In this document: positions 40,096 through 51,899 of the stretch, in pieces
How positions within the stretch are numbered: the stretch's first letter is position 1
How the letters are laid out: each line of letters opens with the position of its first letter
DNA from: Boswellia sacra
Lineage: Eukaryota > Streptophyta > Magnoliopsida > Sapindales > Burseraceae
Direction of reading: 5' to 3'
Length of the DNA: 64,000 bases
NCBI GenBank assembly: GCA_013180625.2
Contig: SNVD02008871.1
Coordinates: 1 to 64,000, forward strand
Notes under the pieces: generated by a model
The model's database searches: none
Told to the model about the DNA's origin: nothing
What the model saw: only the letters and a program-made list of their open reading frames with translations
Made by a program: the position numbers and the translations under genes

Positions 40096-43000
40096 ATGAG
40101 GTACTCTTTTAGTCTATGCTCTTTTATTCTATGATTATTATTATTGTTATTTTTATTGTTGGGTGTTAGGAATTAATATGATATCGATCAGTTTTGATCC
40201 TGGGTTTTGTAAATCATGATTTTTTTCTTTCGTTAATTTTTCGGCCCAAGTGTTTATATTATCAGAAATTTTATTTTTTGAAAGTATTTTAGATGTGGGT
40301 TTGGGATGATGTTAGGGTTTTAATATTTGATTGTTACAGATCTGTGAATATGTGACCTAAAAAGCATCCTAACTTTTGTTTTTACTTTCAACGGTTTTTC
40401 GCTTTCTGGGTAATGGGTTTTGATTGAATTTATCAAATTTTTGGTTAAATTTTTCTATTTTTTGTTTGAATTTTTATTGTACATGAGAGGTTCTTTGTTG
40501 TCTCGTGTTTTGATCTGTTACTGGTTTAGGAAAATTGTGTTCAATTTTTATTTTTCTTCTTTTGATTTTTCACCTTAGATTTCGTACAATTTTCTGTTAT
40601 ATGTAATAAGTTGATCTCTTACACTTGATTACTGTTGAAGAGTTACTGATTGATTTTATGTTTGTCAATATTTACAGCTCGAAGGAGAGACCCACTCTTG
40701 GGTGAGTTATATTTATTTATTATTATATTATTTTTTTGTTTATTGCATGTGGTTGGATTACACTTGATGGAATTTATGTCAAATCTAGTAACTGATTGAA
40801 TATTATTGTTAGCTTTGGCGCAAAAATTTTTGTAATTTGTTTTTGTTTATATGTATGTATAGTGGAACGCGGATTAAGCCCCGCAAACGGAATATTGCAG
40901 CGCCGCTGGACCCTGCAGCATTTTCGGATGCAGTGGTCCAGATATATTTGGATAATGCTGGTGATCTGGTAATGTTACTCAATGCATTTTAATTCTTGTC
41001 TACTATATTATTTATGCATTGTATTGCAAACTTATTACTTATAGAGTGTTATTTACTTGCAGGAACTTATTGCCAAGAGCCTCGAATCTTCTGATCTCAA
41101 CTTCTCAAGATACGGTGACACCTTTTTTGAGGCAAGCTCCTTGATGTACATAGAATTATCAATTTTTTCTTTATCATTCAGTTACAAAGCAAAAGTTTTT
41201 CGATGGCAGTCTTAGCTTGGGAGTGAGATGGTGAGACTTTGACCCACCATGTAGAAGTAGAATCTACAAATTTATGCTCCATTATTTGAACTTGATAGTT
41301 GATAGGCCGTACTTTAAAGACAGTGTGATTGCTTGCTTCGTGTGGCAGGATGAGGTTATTCGTACCTGCACTCAGACCTTAATAGGACCAGAATAATTTT
41401 TAGCCTTATCTGTGTTCTCAGTAACCAAATTTCAGTACTCTTAGAGATATCCAGATAATGATTAGAAATAATTTTTTAGACATGTTGATGCAGAGTCTAT
41501 TTATTTTTCATCAATTTGAATTTGAATCACTTGCTTAGTTCTAATTTTTGGCTGACATTTGATGTTTATGTGATGAAAGTTTTCCTTCTATGTAAATGCA
41601 GGTTGTTTTTACAGGAGGCCGGACACAGCCTGGAACAACAAAACCTGATGAGGGTGAGCGGCACCCTTACTCTATAATAGACTGTGAGCCTGAACGCGAT
41701 GCCATTTTACCATCTGTAATCTACATTCAAAAGATCTTGCGGCGGAGGCCATTTCTCATAAAGAATCTTGAAAATGTTACACGAAGATTCCTGCAGTCAT
41801 TGGAGCTCTTTGAGGAAAATGAAAGGAAGAAGCTGGCAATTTTCACAGCACTTGCATTCTCCCAGAAGCTCTCAGGTCTTCCTCCGGAGACTGTATTCCA
41901 GCCACTGCTTAAAGATAATCTCGTCGGAAAAGGGCTAGTTCTTACATTCATAACTGACTTCTTTAAGGAGTATCTGATTGATAATAGCCTTGATGATTTA
42001 ATCGCAATCCTGAAGCGTGGTAAAATGGAGGACAATCTCCTGGACTTCTTCCCATCTGGAAAACGGTCAGCTGAAGGTTTCTCTGAGCATTTCACGTAAG
42101 TTCTTCTGATTATAAGAGTTTATTGATAATCTCCCATCATTGGTTGACCCTTCTTAAATGCATTTCTTTACATCTTTTATGGCTGTTTAGCACAATTCAC
42201 AAAATTTGCATACGAATGGCGGCAATCTCTTGATACAATTAGTATTCTAGCGTGTCTGTGAGACATCTAAGATTTCCAAAAGACTACCTGTTCTTTTTTC
42301 AGCTTGAATTGTTAAGAAACTTGTATATCTTATGGAGAAATTTACTGGTTCATCCCCTACTGTTGTGGAAAATGACCCTTGCAAGTAATAGGGTATCCTT
42401 GTTCAGAACATTTCTTACCAAACATGTGAATTTGAAGGTTTTGTCTATTCATCTCTTTCTTGGTTGGGATCATTGCTTAAAAAAGAAAGATACGGATACA
42501 GGTTTCTTTTCTTTTTTTTTTTTTAAATTATGAAAATTAAAGGTTTAGGTCTTTCAGACATGTTTTAATAAAATTTTTCGTTATATTGTTTTTAAAATTT
42601 GTGTGAATATGTATTGTTGATCCATATGTGTGAGTTAAATATCAAAATTTGATTGATGTATCTCTGTTTGATTGATATGTAGTTTTGATGTTTAGGGTCC
42701 CCCTCCACTAAAATTCTAACTTCATCTTTGCTTGTAAACCCTAAGGGTTGGGCATAATAAAAAAATATTTAGTCTCATAAAAGGTCAAGGTTTCAAATTC
42801 ATTTGGTTTACCTATATGTCTCATGTTTATTAACAACCAAGTTTGTGTGATGGGAAGTAGCTCCTAGTTTAGAACATGATGAACAAAGGAAAGGTCAATG
42901 GATGAAAAAAGGCATGAAAACTTGTAAAATATAAGTTTGAAAATTTCTGCAATGACTGGATTTCCTAGCAAAGCATGTTGTTCCTTGATAATGATTTCAA

Positions 43001-44325
43001 ACTTATATTTTGTCTAATTATTGTCATTGTCAGCAAGGAAGGATTGACAGCCTTGGTTGAATACAATGACAAGAAGATATTTGAAGTGAAACTGAAGGAG
43101 ATGAAATCTGCATTAACAACCCAAATAGCAGAGGAAACTGAAATGTCTGAAGTTATAGAAAATGTGAAGCAACGGGTCAAAGATGCTAAATTACCCGACA
43201 TTGAGGTTGTTCGTATACTGTGGGATATCTTGATGGATGCAGTTCAGTGGTCTGGGAAGAACCAGCAGCAGAATGCTAATGCAGCACTGCGCCAGGTGAG
43301 CTTTAATTCTATATGCAGTTTTACATGTTTGAATGGCTTTAGCATTTATTCTGTCCGGTCTATGGTTTTGCACTTATTAAGATTTTGTTATCACATTATT
43401 CGAGGTGCATGCATTTAACAGTTTTTATTTTTTACCTTTATATCATCTTGCTATTTTTCTGTAAATGCCCCATACTGTTGATACAAGATATTATTTCCTA
43501 TTTCCTTTTATTGAAAGAAAAAAAAAAGGTAAAGCGTACTGTTTAATGTGCTATACGTTGTTATATTTGCTGCTTCTTTTCTAGCATATGTTTGCATGTG
43601 TAGGAGAGCTTTTTATACTCTGGTTGTGTTGAAGAGTAATTGGAGGATCTCCAAGAATGGCAAATGGAAATAATACTATTTGGACTCTGATATGGCGTGG
43701 GCTTTATTGCTTTCATGGACTGTTGGATTATGGTGTATTAAAATAAACACAGATGAAATGGTTGACCATGTTGTTTACAACAACAATGTTAATTTGAATT
43801 ATCAATAACGATGTTTTATGATGCAGGTCAAAACCTGGGCAGAACTGTTAAATACCTTCTGCACCAATGGAAAACTAGAGCTGGAGCTAATGTACAAGGT
43901 TCAGATGCAATGCTATGAGGATGCTAAGTTGATGAAGCTCTTTCCGGAGATCATCAGGTCTCTCTATGACCAGGATGTGCTTGCGGAGGACACAGTTCTT
44001 TACTGGTTCCGCAAAGGGACGAACCCCAAGGGCAGGTATGCGATTCTATTTCCTAGCCCTGCTGTTACAATTTTAAAAATTCGTAGATTGAGGTAGTGTT
44101 ATTGCATTGTTTCATGAATAATATAATTTTCTTCATGGCGGGATTTTTAGTACTGTAAGAAAAAAGCTAGTCAGAGTTGTTTAGATGTTTCTACCTCTAT
44201 TTGTTTTGTTTCTTCATTGGACTTGTAACTTAAAACAATGTTTTGGAAATTGCTGCAGGCAAACCTTTGTGAAGGCTCTGGAATCCTTTGTGAAGTGGTT
44301 GGAAGAAGCAGAAGAAGAGGAATAA
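40096..44325 (+). CDS. eIF5-mimic / basic leucine zipper-W2-domain-like protein
   Basis: Eight coding exons: 40096-40100, 40678-40701, 40863-40968, 41063-41131, 41602-42095, 43034-43295, 43827-44035 and 44259-44325; 1236 nt, 411 residues, matching the plant family length. The first exon contributes only ATGAG; with exon 2 it gives MSSKERPTLGG, the family's N-terminus. The body is a helical-repeat (MIF4G/ARM-like) protein (YLDNAGDLELIAKSLE, FFKEYLIDNSLDDLI, LPDIEVVRILWDIL). It ends in a W2/eIF5C domain (about residues 245-411) with WFRKGTNPKGRQTFVKALE and the acidic EEAEEEE tail. Animal relatives compete with eIF5 for eIF2 and eIF3 and tighten start-codon choice; the plant role is inferred. 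The fourth intron uses a GC donor (GAG/GCAAGC, 41132). The gene looks intact. Confidence 0.95.
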
Positions 44326-46175
44326 GTGCTCTGCTGATGATATTACAGTTCACCTTGTTCTGTTTTCTAGTAGCTACTTATTCCCGACGTTATCAACTCA
44401 TAAAACTTCTGGTTCCTTTGACATTTTGTGTGTTTGTTAAATCTTAATATGATCAAACCGTTTGGATCATTTTACTACTTGCAATAATCAAAGTCACTTT
44501 GTACTGTCTCTCTTATCTTCCTCTGTCCTCCTTTGTGATTGCGTGCTTGCAAGCATGCACGCTTTTGATTGTGTTTCGAGCAAGGTGACATGCAGTTTAT
44601 TATCCTTTGTGCTTTAAATAATTTCAGTTCTGAATTTCTCACTGTAGTCTGTACAAAACCAGCTCCAATGGATATGCTGGAATTGTAGGCTGTTAAATCG
44701 GTTCTGTATTCTGATTGACTGGTGTTTCAATGAGAACTTTTTGTATGTGTGTGTGTTAATTTGAAAGATTCTCATGTATTTAAGAGCAATTTTCTTGCCG
44801 AACTCTTCCTCTAGTTTTTTAACGCTCTTCCTTTTCAGTTGATTTTAACAAGCCTAGAGGTTTTTGATTGTTAAGTAAATGCAACACTTTTCAAGCGTTT
44901 ATAATTTTCTTTTCTTATCTCAAGAATATTAGAAAGCAGAAGTCATTTACAAAGACTTCTTATTAATCTTTACAATTATTCAATTGAGTAGAGGTTTAAA
45001 ATTTTTAAAACTATATATTATTGTATCATATTTCAGCAAAATCTTGGGTTGTTGTACATAACATTTATTAGAAAAAAAAAATAACGCATCAATATTGGTT
45101 GCAGACACCTAAAATGTTACAATACATGAATAATTAAAAGGTGAATTTCATATAGTTTTTAAAGATTTGTCAAAATCTTTCAATCCGCAGGATTTTGAAA
45201 TCGACATACTTCTTCACCGTCTCTAAAACTTTCATTAAAAATAACGATAAAATGACAAACGGATACAATTATAAATTTAAAAAAATAAAAAAAGAACTGA
45301 AGAATAGTGGAGGTGGGCGTTCAGCATTTTAATAAACTTTAACGCGCTTATGTTCGAAGGTATGAGAAGTGCTAACACTCATTCCTCAAAAATACTAGTG
45401 GGTTGAATAAATAAATATCTAATTTTTTGATAAGTTAATATTCAAAGATTTTATTTATTATCCACTTATCAATTTATTATTAAGTAGATTTATCACGTCA
45501 TCATGTTAACATAGAATAACAATGTATAATAGTATATTTTTTTTCACCCTCTTCTTTTCAGTGTTAACTTCTTATACCGATAAGTTTCTATAAAACTTCT
45601 GCTTTTCATGTTCCACATGTATCTACAAAGGTTTTCGTATATTAGAATTATGACAAAGAAATCATTAATTCAACTATCAATATTTGTTGTTTAACTAGTG
45701 ATAATTAAAGTTCAAAGACCTCTATCAGTTCAAGCAACAAGAGAATGGAAAACAATGTGTTGCTAGCATTTCTCGTGAAGATGTTTTACTTTCTAATAGT
45801 TGGTGGAATAGTTGGTGTTGGTGCCAGTGTCTCCTTTCTAAGTGATGGTGCTGGCGGTGGTCAAAACAAGTGGAGTGGAGGTTAGTAGGTGGAGATGTGG
45901 CTCCTTGTTGTGGCCACCCCTTTGCGATACCATACTACCTACCCATTGTTAAAATTTTTTCTTTAGGACTTCTTTAATTAGTACTATTTATCAATTGACC
46001 GAAATACCCTTTCCCATTCGAGGGAGGTATGTGCCAATTTTGGTTTTAGCTGTCCTTTAAAGAGAAATCCCAGGGGTTTCTGAAATTGGTGATTTGGCAA
46101 ATTATCAAAATTTCATCATCAATTTCATGTTTGTGGGATGATATCGTCACCCTCGCAATTGTTTCATGGGAACTT
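44326..46175. other. 3' UTR of the W2 gene and intergenic DNA
   Basis: The 3' UTR probably extends a few hundred bases. The rest is AT-rich. Near 45900-46110 GC content rises and pieces such as GAGGGAGGTATGTGCC suggest a decayed inverted-repeat element or the outer part of the adjacent retroelement. Confidence 0.4.
45745..45885 (+). other. Small ORF, 46 residues, one membrane-like segment
   Basis: ATG to TAG reading MENNVLLAFLVKMFYFLIVG and continuing through a Gly/Val-rich stretch to a GGGQNKW end. It has one strongly hydrophobic segment. No family is recognised and no promoter evidence is seen; it could be chance. Confidence 0.2.
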
Positions 46176-46238
46176 TTAGAGACCCCTATGTTATGGCCAC
46201 TCTTGATCGACTGACATTATTTTCTATTTTTGTTGCAG

Positions 46239-47607
46239 TTTCTTGGACCAAGCATCCGCTGTTGTCTCAAAAAGAGAGGGACGACTTGCAAGTGGTGCTC
46301 AAGCTACCCGTGGATGCGAAGAACGTGAATAACCTCACTGATCGGGAGCAGTTGGCCCGTCTTGGCTTATCACCTCCCATTCCTCCGGAAGGTAAGCTGG
46401 GTCATTACTTTTCGATCTTATTTCATCAAACATGTACTTGCAGTCTTACCAGTTTTATTTTCGTGCAGGACTATTCCCATTACATCCTACCAAGAAGCGG
46501 TTTGCTCAACTCGTAGCCAAGATGCCACTTAAGCCTTTCACTCATGACAAACCTAGTTCATCCCAGAAGAAGCGGAGTGGCAGTCCTCCAATTCTCAGAC
46601 CTCCGAAGAGGAGAGCTAGTAGTCACAAGGAGGCTCCCGTACGGAAGCCAGTTCCTGAAAGGTCTGCCTCCGTTCAGCCTGCGGGTGAAGTGGCAACCTC
46701 CCAGCCTACTGGGAGCCGTTTACCTTCAGCCACTCAGCTACCCAAGCGCTTTACTTTTGACAGTACGGGCTTTCAGGGCGGCTCAACATGTGGAGACTAC
46801 CTTCAGGAGTTGTCTCAAAATGCTGCACGCCTCATGCCTACCAATGTCTTTCCAGGAGACGTAAGACTCTCATACTTTGATGCGATCGCCATCGGGATGG
46901 GCATCATCCTTCAGGTTAGGCTTCATTGAAACCCTCTCTTTCTTTTTTCTTTATACTTTGACAGTCATGCCTTAACTCCTTCCCTCTCCTTGCCTTCCTT
47001 TCTGTAGGCGACAGGACCCTTGGCTCAAGGGGAGTCTACCAATACCAACCTCCTCAAGGAAGTAAACCTTCTCACTTCCGAGGTTGACGACTGGAAGGCG
47101 AAGCATCTAGTCTGCCTTGACAACTTAACCGAGACGGAAAGTAGAATGGCAGAGATGAAGGAACAGATTGGTAGGCTGAAGGCTGACTTGTCCGAGGCCA
47201 AGAAGGAGGCAGCTATCCAGCGTAAAAGGGCCAATGATTTTAGCCAAGAACTTCGAGAGAGAGCTACTGCTGAGCAGGGTAGGATAGGCAAAGCAGTGGC
47301 TCGCTTCCGTAGGGGTCGCATCTACCAGCAAGCTATGGAACGCTCCTACATTGAGGGAGTCAAGGGGGTGCGTAGATGGTTCCATGACCGCCATCCAGAG
47401 ATTGATCAGTCACCCATAGCTGAGGAGTTAAACTTGGTGGAAGAGCCTATCCCTACAGCGAACCCCGATCCCGAGCAATTCCGCCGCCTCATCCTTAAAG
47501 ATGAGGATTATGAGTCGACATTGGACACAGCAGCTTGGGAGGCCAAGCAAGGCGACTCTACCTCACCGTCTTCAGACGAAGAAGGAGGTGATGAGGCCAC
47601 TTCTTAG
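46239..47607 (+). CDS. Spliced ORF antisense to the gypsy gag gene, coiled-coil C-terminal part
   Basis: Three exons with consensus splice sites and phases that join without a stop: 46239-46391, 46469-46914 and 47008-47607 (about 399 codons). The 5' end is incomplete: the first exon here begins with two bases of a split codon, so an earlier exon is missing. Exon 1 reads SWTKHPLLSQKERDDLQVVL, exon 2 is basic and Pro/Ser-rich (RPPKRRASSHKEAPVRKP), and exon 3 starts ATGPLAQGES followed by a heptad-rich coiled coil of about 90 residues, RRGRIYQQAMERSYIEGVKG, and an acidic tail. It resembles uncharacterised plant proteins found inside transposable elements. I cannot assign a function. The intact frame over three exons suggests recent coding constraint. 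Confidence 0.65.
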
Positions 47608-48155
47608 GGATAATTGGAATTCTTCCAAGTAGGTAGATGCTTATTCATAGGAATAACCATATCACGGCTGCTCTCCAGGCCTTGATTTTACCTTTTACTG
47701 TCTTTACTTTCGATTCAATGTACTAGTTGAGGATGTGTGGCATCCCTCAACCAATTTTCAAATAATAAGAACACTAAATTTTTTTTTTCTCTGGTGTTGT
47801 ATTCTTTTACTTGTTCCATCTCATTGCAATTTGGTTATACGTGTGCTTTAAGGAGGTGCAGTCACAAGAATTCTGAATAATCTGAGCACTTTATTAATAA
47901 CCTCTTTATTGGTCTCCCTATGGGAGTTGTTACACATGCATAAGCTCCTGGGCGGAGTCACTGCATATAGAGAGAGGTTACAAGTAGTATTTCTTTGAGT
48001 GCTCGAGATTCCACGGACGAGGGAGCAACCTCCATCCGTGGTGACCAGTCCGTAGGTGTCTGGTCGGGCGACTGCTTTGACTCGATGACAACCCTCTTAG
48101 TTAAGCCATAATGCTTCGTCAATGGGTTCTCGAGTATTTTGTGGCACTTGACCGC
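47608..48155. other. Spacer between the convergent retroelement ORFs
   Basis: The 3' ends of the antisense ORF and of gag-protease face each other here. AATAAT-type polyadenylation signals near 47760 suit the plus-strand ORF. On minus, beyond the protease stop, the frame continues readable for about 65 codons (KCHKILENPLTKHYG). Confidence 0.5.
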
Positions 48156-50687
48156 CTAGTATATGACCACGGGAGGTTCTCCTCGGATTGTTAACAACTT
48201 ATGTGCCTTCTCTTTAAAGGCCATATTGTAGCACTCTCGGGAGGCTCGCTGTTCACCCCTAACTTCTCCTACACCAGTCGGTGTTGGAAATTTTAAGACA
48301 TGATGATAAACACCCATCACGGCCTTGAAGTCATAGAGTGACGGCCGACCAAGGATGGCATTATACACTCCCGGATGGTCTACCACGAGAAAGTTTACCA
48401 TCCTGGTTGTTTGCAGGGAACCTTCTCCCAAGGTCACTGGAAATGGAATCATTCCTTCAGGAATGACTTTTCCTCCAGTGAATCCTATCAGGGAAGTCTG
48501 GATGTCTCTCATATCTTTGCGGTTAAGACCCAACCGATCAAATGCATCTAGTGTCAGTATGTCAGCCGAGCTCCCGTTGTCAATCAACACTCTTCGTAGC
48601 CTTTTGTTGGCCACTATCACTGTGAGGACCAAGGCATCACAATGTGGGTGATGGATGCCCTGCGCATCTTGTGATGAGAAGGAGATAACGTCATGACTTC
48701 CTACATTGGTGGAAGAGGCTGTCAGGTTGACCTCGTGGTGAGTGAGGTCGTTTCTTGCTTGCCTGACCAGATGCCTTCGGGCTTGGGAGCTCGAACCGGC
48801 CACTACTCCCCCAAAGATTGTGGCTACTTCTTCCAATGGCTCCTTCCCTTTGTCATTTTTGTTGGATGACTCAGGGGGCCGATAAATATATTCCTGCAGC
48901 TGGCCATCCTTGATGAGACTCTCGATCTGTCTCCTCAATTCGAAGCAGTCGGCAGTATTATGACCATGGGCCTGGTGAAAGTGACAATACTTTCTCTTAT
49001 CCCTTGTTTTTGGATTTGTCCGTAAGGGAGCAGGTTCTTTCAGGAGGCCTTTATCCTTGATTTCCTTAAGGATATCCTGCTGTGGCATGGTAAGCAACGT
49101 AAATGTACGGTGCTCCTCCTGAGGTTGATCATGATGCTCTTGACGGGGTCGGTTGGATGACCCTTGTAACAGGAAGTGATCATTTCGGATTGTGTTACGT
49201 GCAGAGTGTCGGTCCGAAACTGATTTACGATTTTTATCATGAGGCGTTCCTCTATGATTATCGTACGGTCTTCTATCTGTACGCGAGGAATTGGGTACCA
49301 CCGGAGTTTGCCCAGGGTAATTGGCCTGAAAGATTTCCTCTGCATCAGCATGGCTAGAAACCCTTGTTAATGCTTCTTGGTACGTACATGGGAGGTTGAC
49401 AGAGAATTCCCATGCTAGAGGGAGCTCCCCCCTGATTCCTTAAACCAAGCCTTGCATGGCATAACCATCATGAAATAGGTCAACTCGTGAAACCTCCCGC
49501 TGATATCTATTCAAGAACGCACGAAGGGTTTCATTGCGACCCTGCTTGATTGAAAGAAGGCTCTGCGCTGGTCGACTCCGCATTTTCATATTGTTGAAAT
49601 GTGTGAGAAAACTGCGGGCAAGTTCATCAAAGCTGGAGATGGATGCAGCTGGTAGCCTTCTATACCATTGCCTAGCTGATCCTCCAAGGGTGAGAGAAAA
49701 GGTTCTACACATGATTCCCCCTGAGACCCCTTGTATCTCCATATGCGAAACAAAAGAGTCTAAATGCTCTCTGGGGTCTGTTGTCCCTTGATAAGGCTCA
49801 AGTTGCGGCATCCGGAATCCATGTGGATATCTCTCCCTTAGAATATCCTCAGCAAATGGTGATTCCCATTGTGGACGACCATCTTCTTCACCTCCTGAAC
49901 GTTTAATCAGCTTCTCCAGTTTATGAATTTTTTCATCCATTTCTCGTTTGAACTTCGCATAATGATTGTCTGATGTCCCCTCCTCCGAGACATGCATTGA
50001 GGAATCATCTGGGCGATGATTTTTAACTCTGGGAGGTGGACTGGGGCGATTTCTTTTTAACCGATAATTACCTCCTGGAACGTAAGGGCCATGATAAGAA
50101 TAAGCGGGCTGGTCAACATGACTTCCCCTTGGTACATGTTCAACACTCGTATGGTGCCTCTTGTTCAGGGAGTGTCGAAGGTCCACTGCTGCTAGCTGTT
50201 GTTCAGATACAATGTGTGAGGGAGGGGGAATCTGTGGGCGACCATACCCCCCTTGAACAACAGGATGGGGAGGATTTGGTTTAATTTCCTGATGGCGAGG
50301 CAATCCCGTAGTCTGGGCAACTAAATCAGTACGTCTACCAACATCTGTCTGGTCATTCGGTTCTACCATGGCACTCATTGGGTTATTCCTAGCGGTGTAC
50401 GCAGCCTGTTGAGCATTTTGTCCAAATGCTTGGCTAAACACAGTCACCATACGGTTCATCTGTTCACTGAAATTCCGCATGGTATGTTCCATGGCAGTTA
50501 ATCGATTCGCCTTACCCCTCTTCGGTCTTCTCAGTGGAAGCCGGGGTTGCCTGAGGTTAGGCCCTACCCCAGAGGATATAACTAACGCCCTCCCTGTATC
50601 GACTACCCTTCGGCGTCGGGGAGGTGCTTCCATCTCAATTTCTTCATCAACCTCTAAGGAGGTCGAGTGTTGAGATTCATGACTCAT
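48156..50687 (-). pseudogene. Ty3/gypsy Gag-protease polyprotein with one nonsense codon
   Basis: Starts at ATG 50687 (MSHESQHSTSLEVDEE); frames that begin further upstream start inside the LTR. The retrotransposon gag domain is clear (EPYQGTTDPREHLDSFVSHM, RQWYRRLPAASISSFDELA, SLLSIKQGRNETLRAFLNRY). An in-frame TAA at 49440-49442 interrupts it. The frame resumes at once (GIRGELPLAWEFSVNLP) and runs to a zinc-knuckle-like CHFHQAHGHNTADC and a retropepsin-type protease (VLIDNGSSADIL, AILGRPSL), ending at 48156. Gag packages the RNA; the protease matures the polyprotein. The absence of pol beyond protease marks a dependent element. Only the single stop separates it from a full gag-protease frame. 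Confidence 0.9.
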
Positions 50688-50740
50688 GATGTTTTTGAGT
50701 ACGTTAGGATGAGAGCAACAACTAAAGAGGCTTAGATTGT

Positions 50741-50760
50741 CGTTCCCACAGTCGGCGCCA
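50741..50760 (-). other. Gypsy primer binding site
   Basis: Read on minus it starts TGGCGCCGACTG, two bases from the LTR end at 50763. The TGGCGCC start is the type seen in plant Ty3/gypsy elements primed by tRNAs ending GGCGCCA. Confidence 0.75.
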
Positions 50761-50762
50761 AC

Positions 50763-51450
50763 TGTTGATGCACGGTTTTCGGACGGCCGGGGGAGCGGGT
50801 CGGAGCTCGGGTCGTGCGACGGGTCCGGTCCTGCGAGCACAGAAAAACGGTCAGGGGTTCCGGCGGTGGTGCCGGCGGTGACCCTCCGACGCTCAAGTCA
50901 GTACCCGGCACTCCGGAATTTTCTGAGAGAAATTCCTAAAGAGAGAAACTCTCAAAAATAGAGGAATTGTAGAGAGACAATAAGTTCAGAAAAATGTGCA
51001 TTTGTCAACTTACCTTGAGCAACGTTCCGGAGGGTTTATATAGGAGTCGGAATGGGCCATTGTGGAACCCAGATAATAGGCCCAGACGATGGGCTACAGT
51101 AATGGGCTTACTGTAATGGGCCCATGTAATGGGATACGGTAATGGGCTTACCGTATGGGCCCGGATAGTAGGATACAGTAATGGGCTTACTGTAATAGGC
51201 CCAGCTAATGGGATACAGTAATGGGCTTACTGTAATGGGCCCAGATAATGGGATACAGTAATGGGCTTACTGTAATGGGCCCAGATAGTGGGATACGGTA
51301 ATGGGCTTACCGTATCATAAATAATTGAGCTGGGCTGGGTCATTGTGGGACCCAGATAATGGACCCAGATAATGGGCCCAGATAATGGACCACAGTAATG
51401 GGCTTACTGTGTTAGAGATAATTAGGCCCAATATTATTATGGCCATAACA
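50763..51450 (-). repeat. 5' LTR of the gypsy element (688 bp)
   Basis: On plus it starts TGTTGATGCACGG and ends GGCCATAACA, giving TGTT...AACA termini in element orientation. A minus-strand TATA box (TATATAAA, 51035-51042) separates a GC-rich R/U5 part (50763-51030) from a U3 part built of about 40-bp tandem repeats. No partner LTR exists in the window. Confidence 0.85.
51096..51410 (-). promoter_or_regulatory. Seven palindromic repeats in the U3 region
   Basis: Seven 19-bp palindromes ACRGTAA-TGGGC-TTACYGT start at 51096, 51136, 51175, 51215, 51255, 51295 and 51392; the first six have a 39-40 bp period. Where the left half has G instead of A (51136 and 51295), the right half has C instead of T, so symmetry is kept. 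They lie upstream of the LTR TATA box, where enhancers sit. Likely dimeric protein-binding sites or DNA/RNA hairpins; no factor is identified. Confidence 0.8.
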
Positions 51451-51800
51451 CCCTAGTTTTGGTCAGGGTCCCTTTGCCTCCCAGTTTTCATTTAGTACAT
51501 AAGGAACCCCACTGTGAGAGGAATCTGTTTTTTAAGAAGAATCTTTTGTCGAAAAACTTTCCATCAAGAAAATCTAAGAAGCTTTCATTTACTTTTTTAT
51601 TTTAATAATTTTTTATTTTTTATTTATGGATTATCAGGGTTTATTTGTTCATTTTTTTAATCATTTTGAATAAGAGAAAGGGGTAGAATTGACTTTTTGA
51701 CAAAAGATTCTTCTTGGGAAACAGATTCCTCCCACAGAGGGGGTCCTTATGTTACTAAATGAAAACTGGGAGGCAAAAGGTATCTAACCAGAACTAGGGG
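51451..51800. repeat. Foldback element directly upstream of PYRR
   Basis: Arms 51451-51550 and 51699-51800 are inverted copies at roughly 85-90% identity over about 100 bp (shared TTTGCCTCCCAGTTTTCATT, GAGGAATCTGTTT and AAGAAGAATCTTTTGTC), around a 148-bp loop. The left arm starts exactly at the gypsy LTR boundary, while the right arm continues outward into GGTCTCTAAATATTCC, so the LTR probably inserted into the left terminus. Family not assigned. Confidence 0.8.
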
Positions 51801-51899
51801 GTCTCTAAATATTCCGCTGTTTCACGCCTATGGGCTGTGGTTCAAAATTTAATTAAAATTAAATTAATTGATTTATTTATTATTTTTTTTAAAGAATTA

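Larger units (their letters stand above)
46190..51450 (-). mobile_element. Non-autonomous Ty3/gypsy element (gag-protease plus antisense ORF), left LTR missing
   Basis: Minus-strand order: 5' LTR (51450-50763), primer binding site, gag and aspartic protease (50687-48156), about 550 bp of spacer, then a spliced ORF on the opposite strand (46239-47607). No integrase, reverse transcriptase or RNase H is present and no second LTR is seen at the left, so the copy is non-autonomous and truncated or rearranged. Gag-only elements of this kind are known in plants, and antisense extra ORFs are described in some plant Ty3/gypsy elements of the Tat group; assignment here is inference. The left border is placed approximately. 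Confidence 0.8.

Noticed and set aside
46166..46238. ATG at 46166 as the start of the antisense ORF
   Set aside because: A strong splice acceptor (TTTTTGTTGCAG) at 46238 separates it from the conserved SWTKHP segment, so this ATG is probably intronic or belongs to the foldback remnant.
50688..50840. N-terminal extension of the gypsy gag into the LTR
   Set aside because: It would translate the primer binding site and LTR U5; the ATG at 50687 gives a normal gag start.
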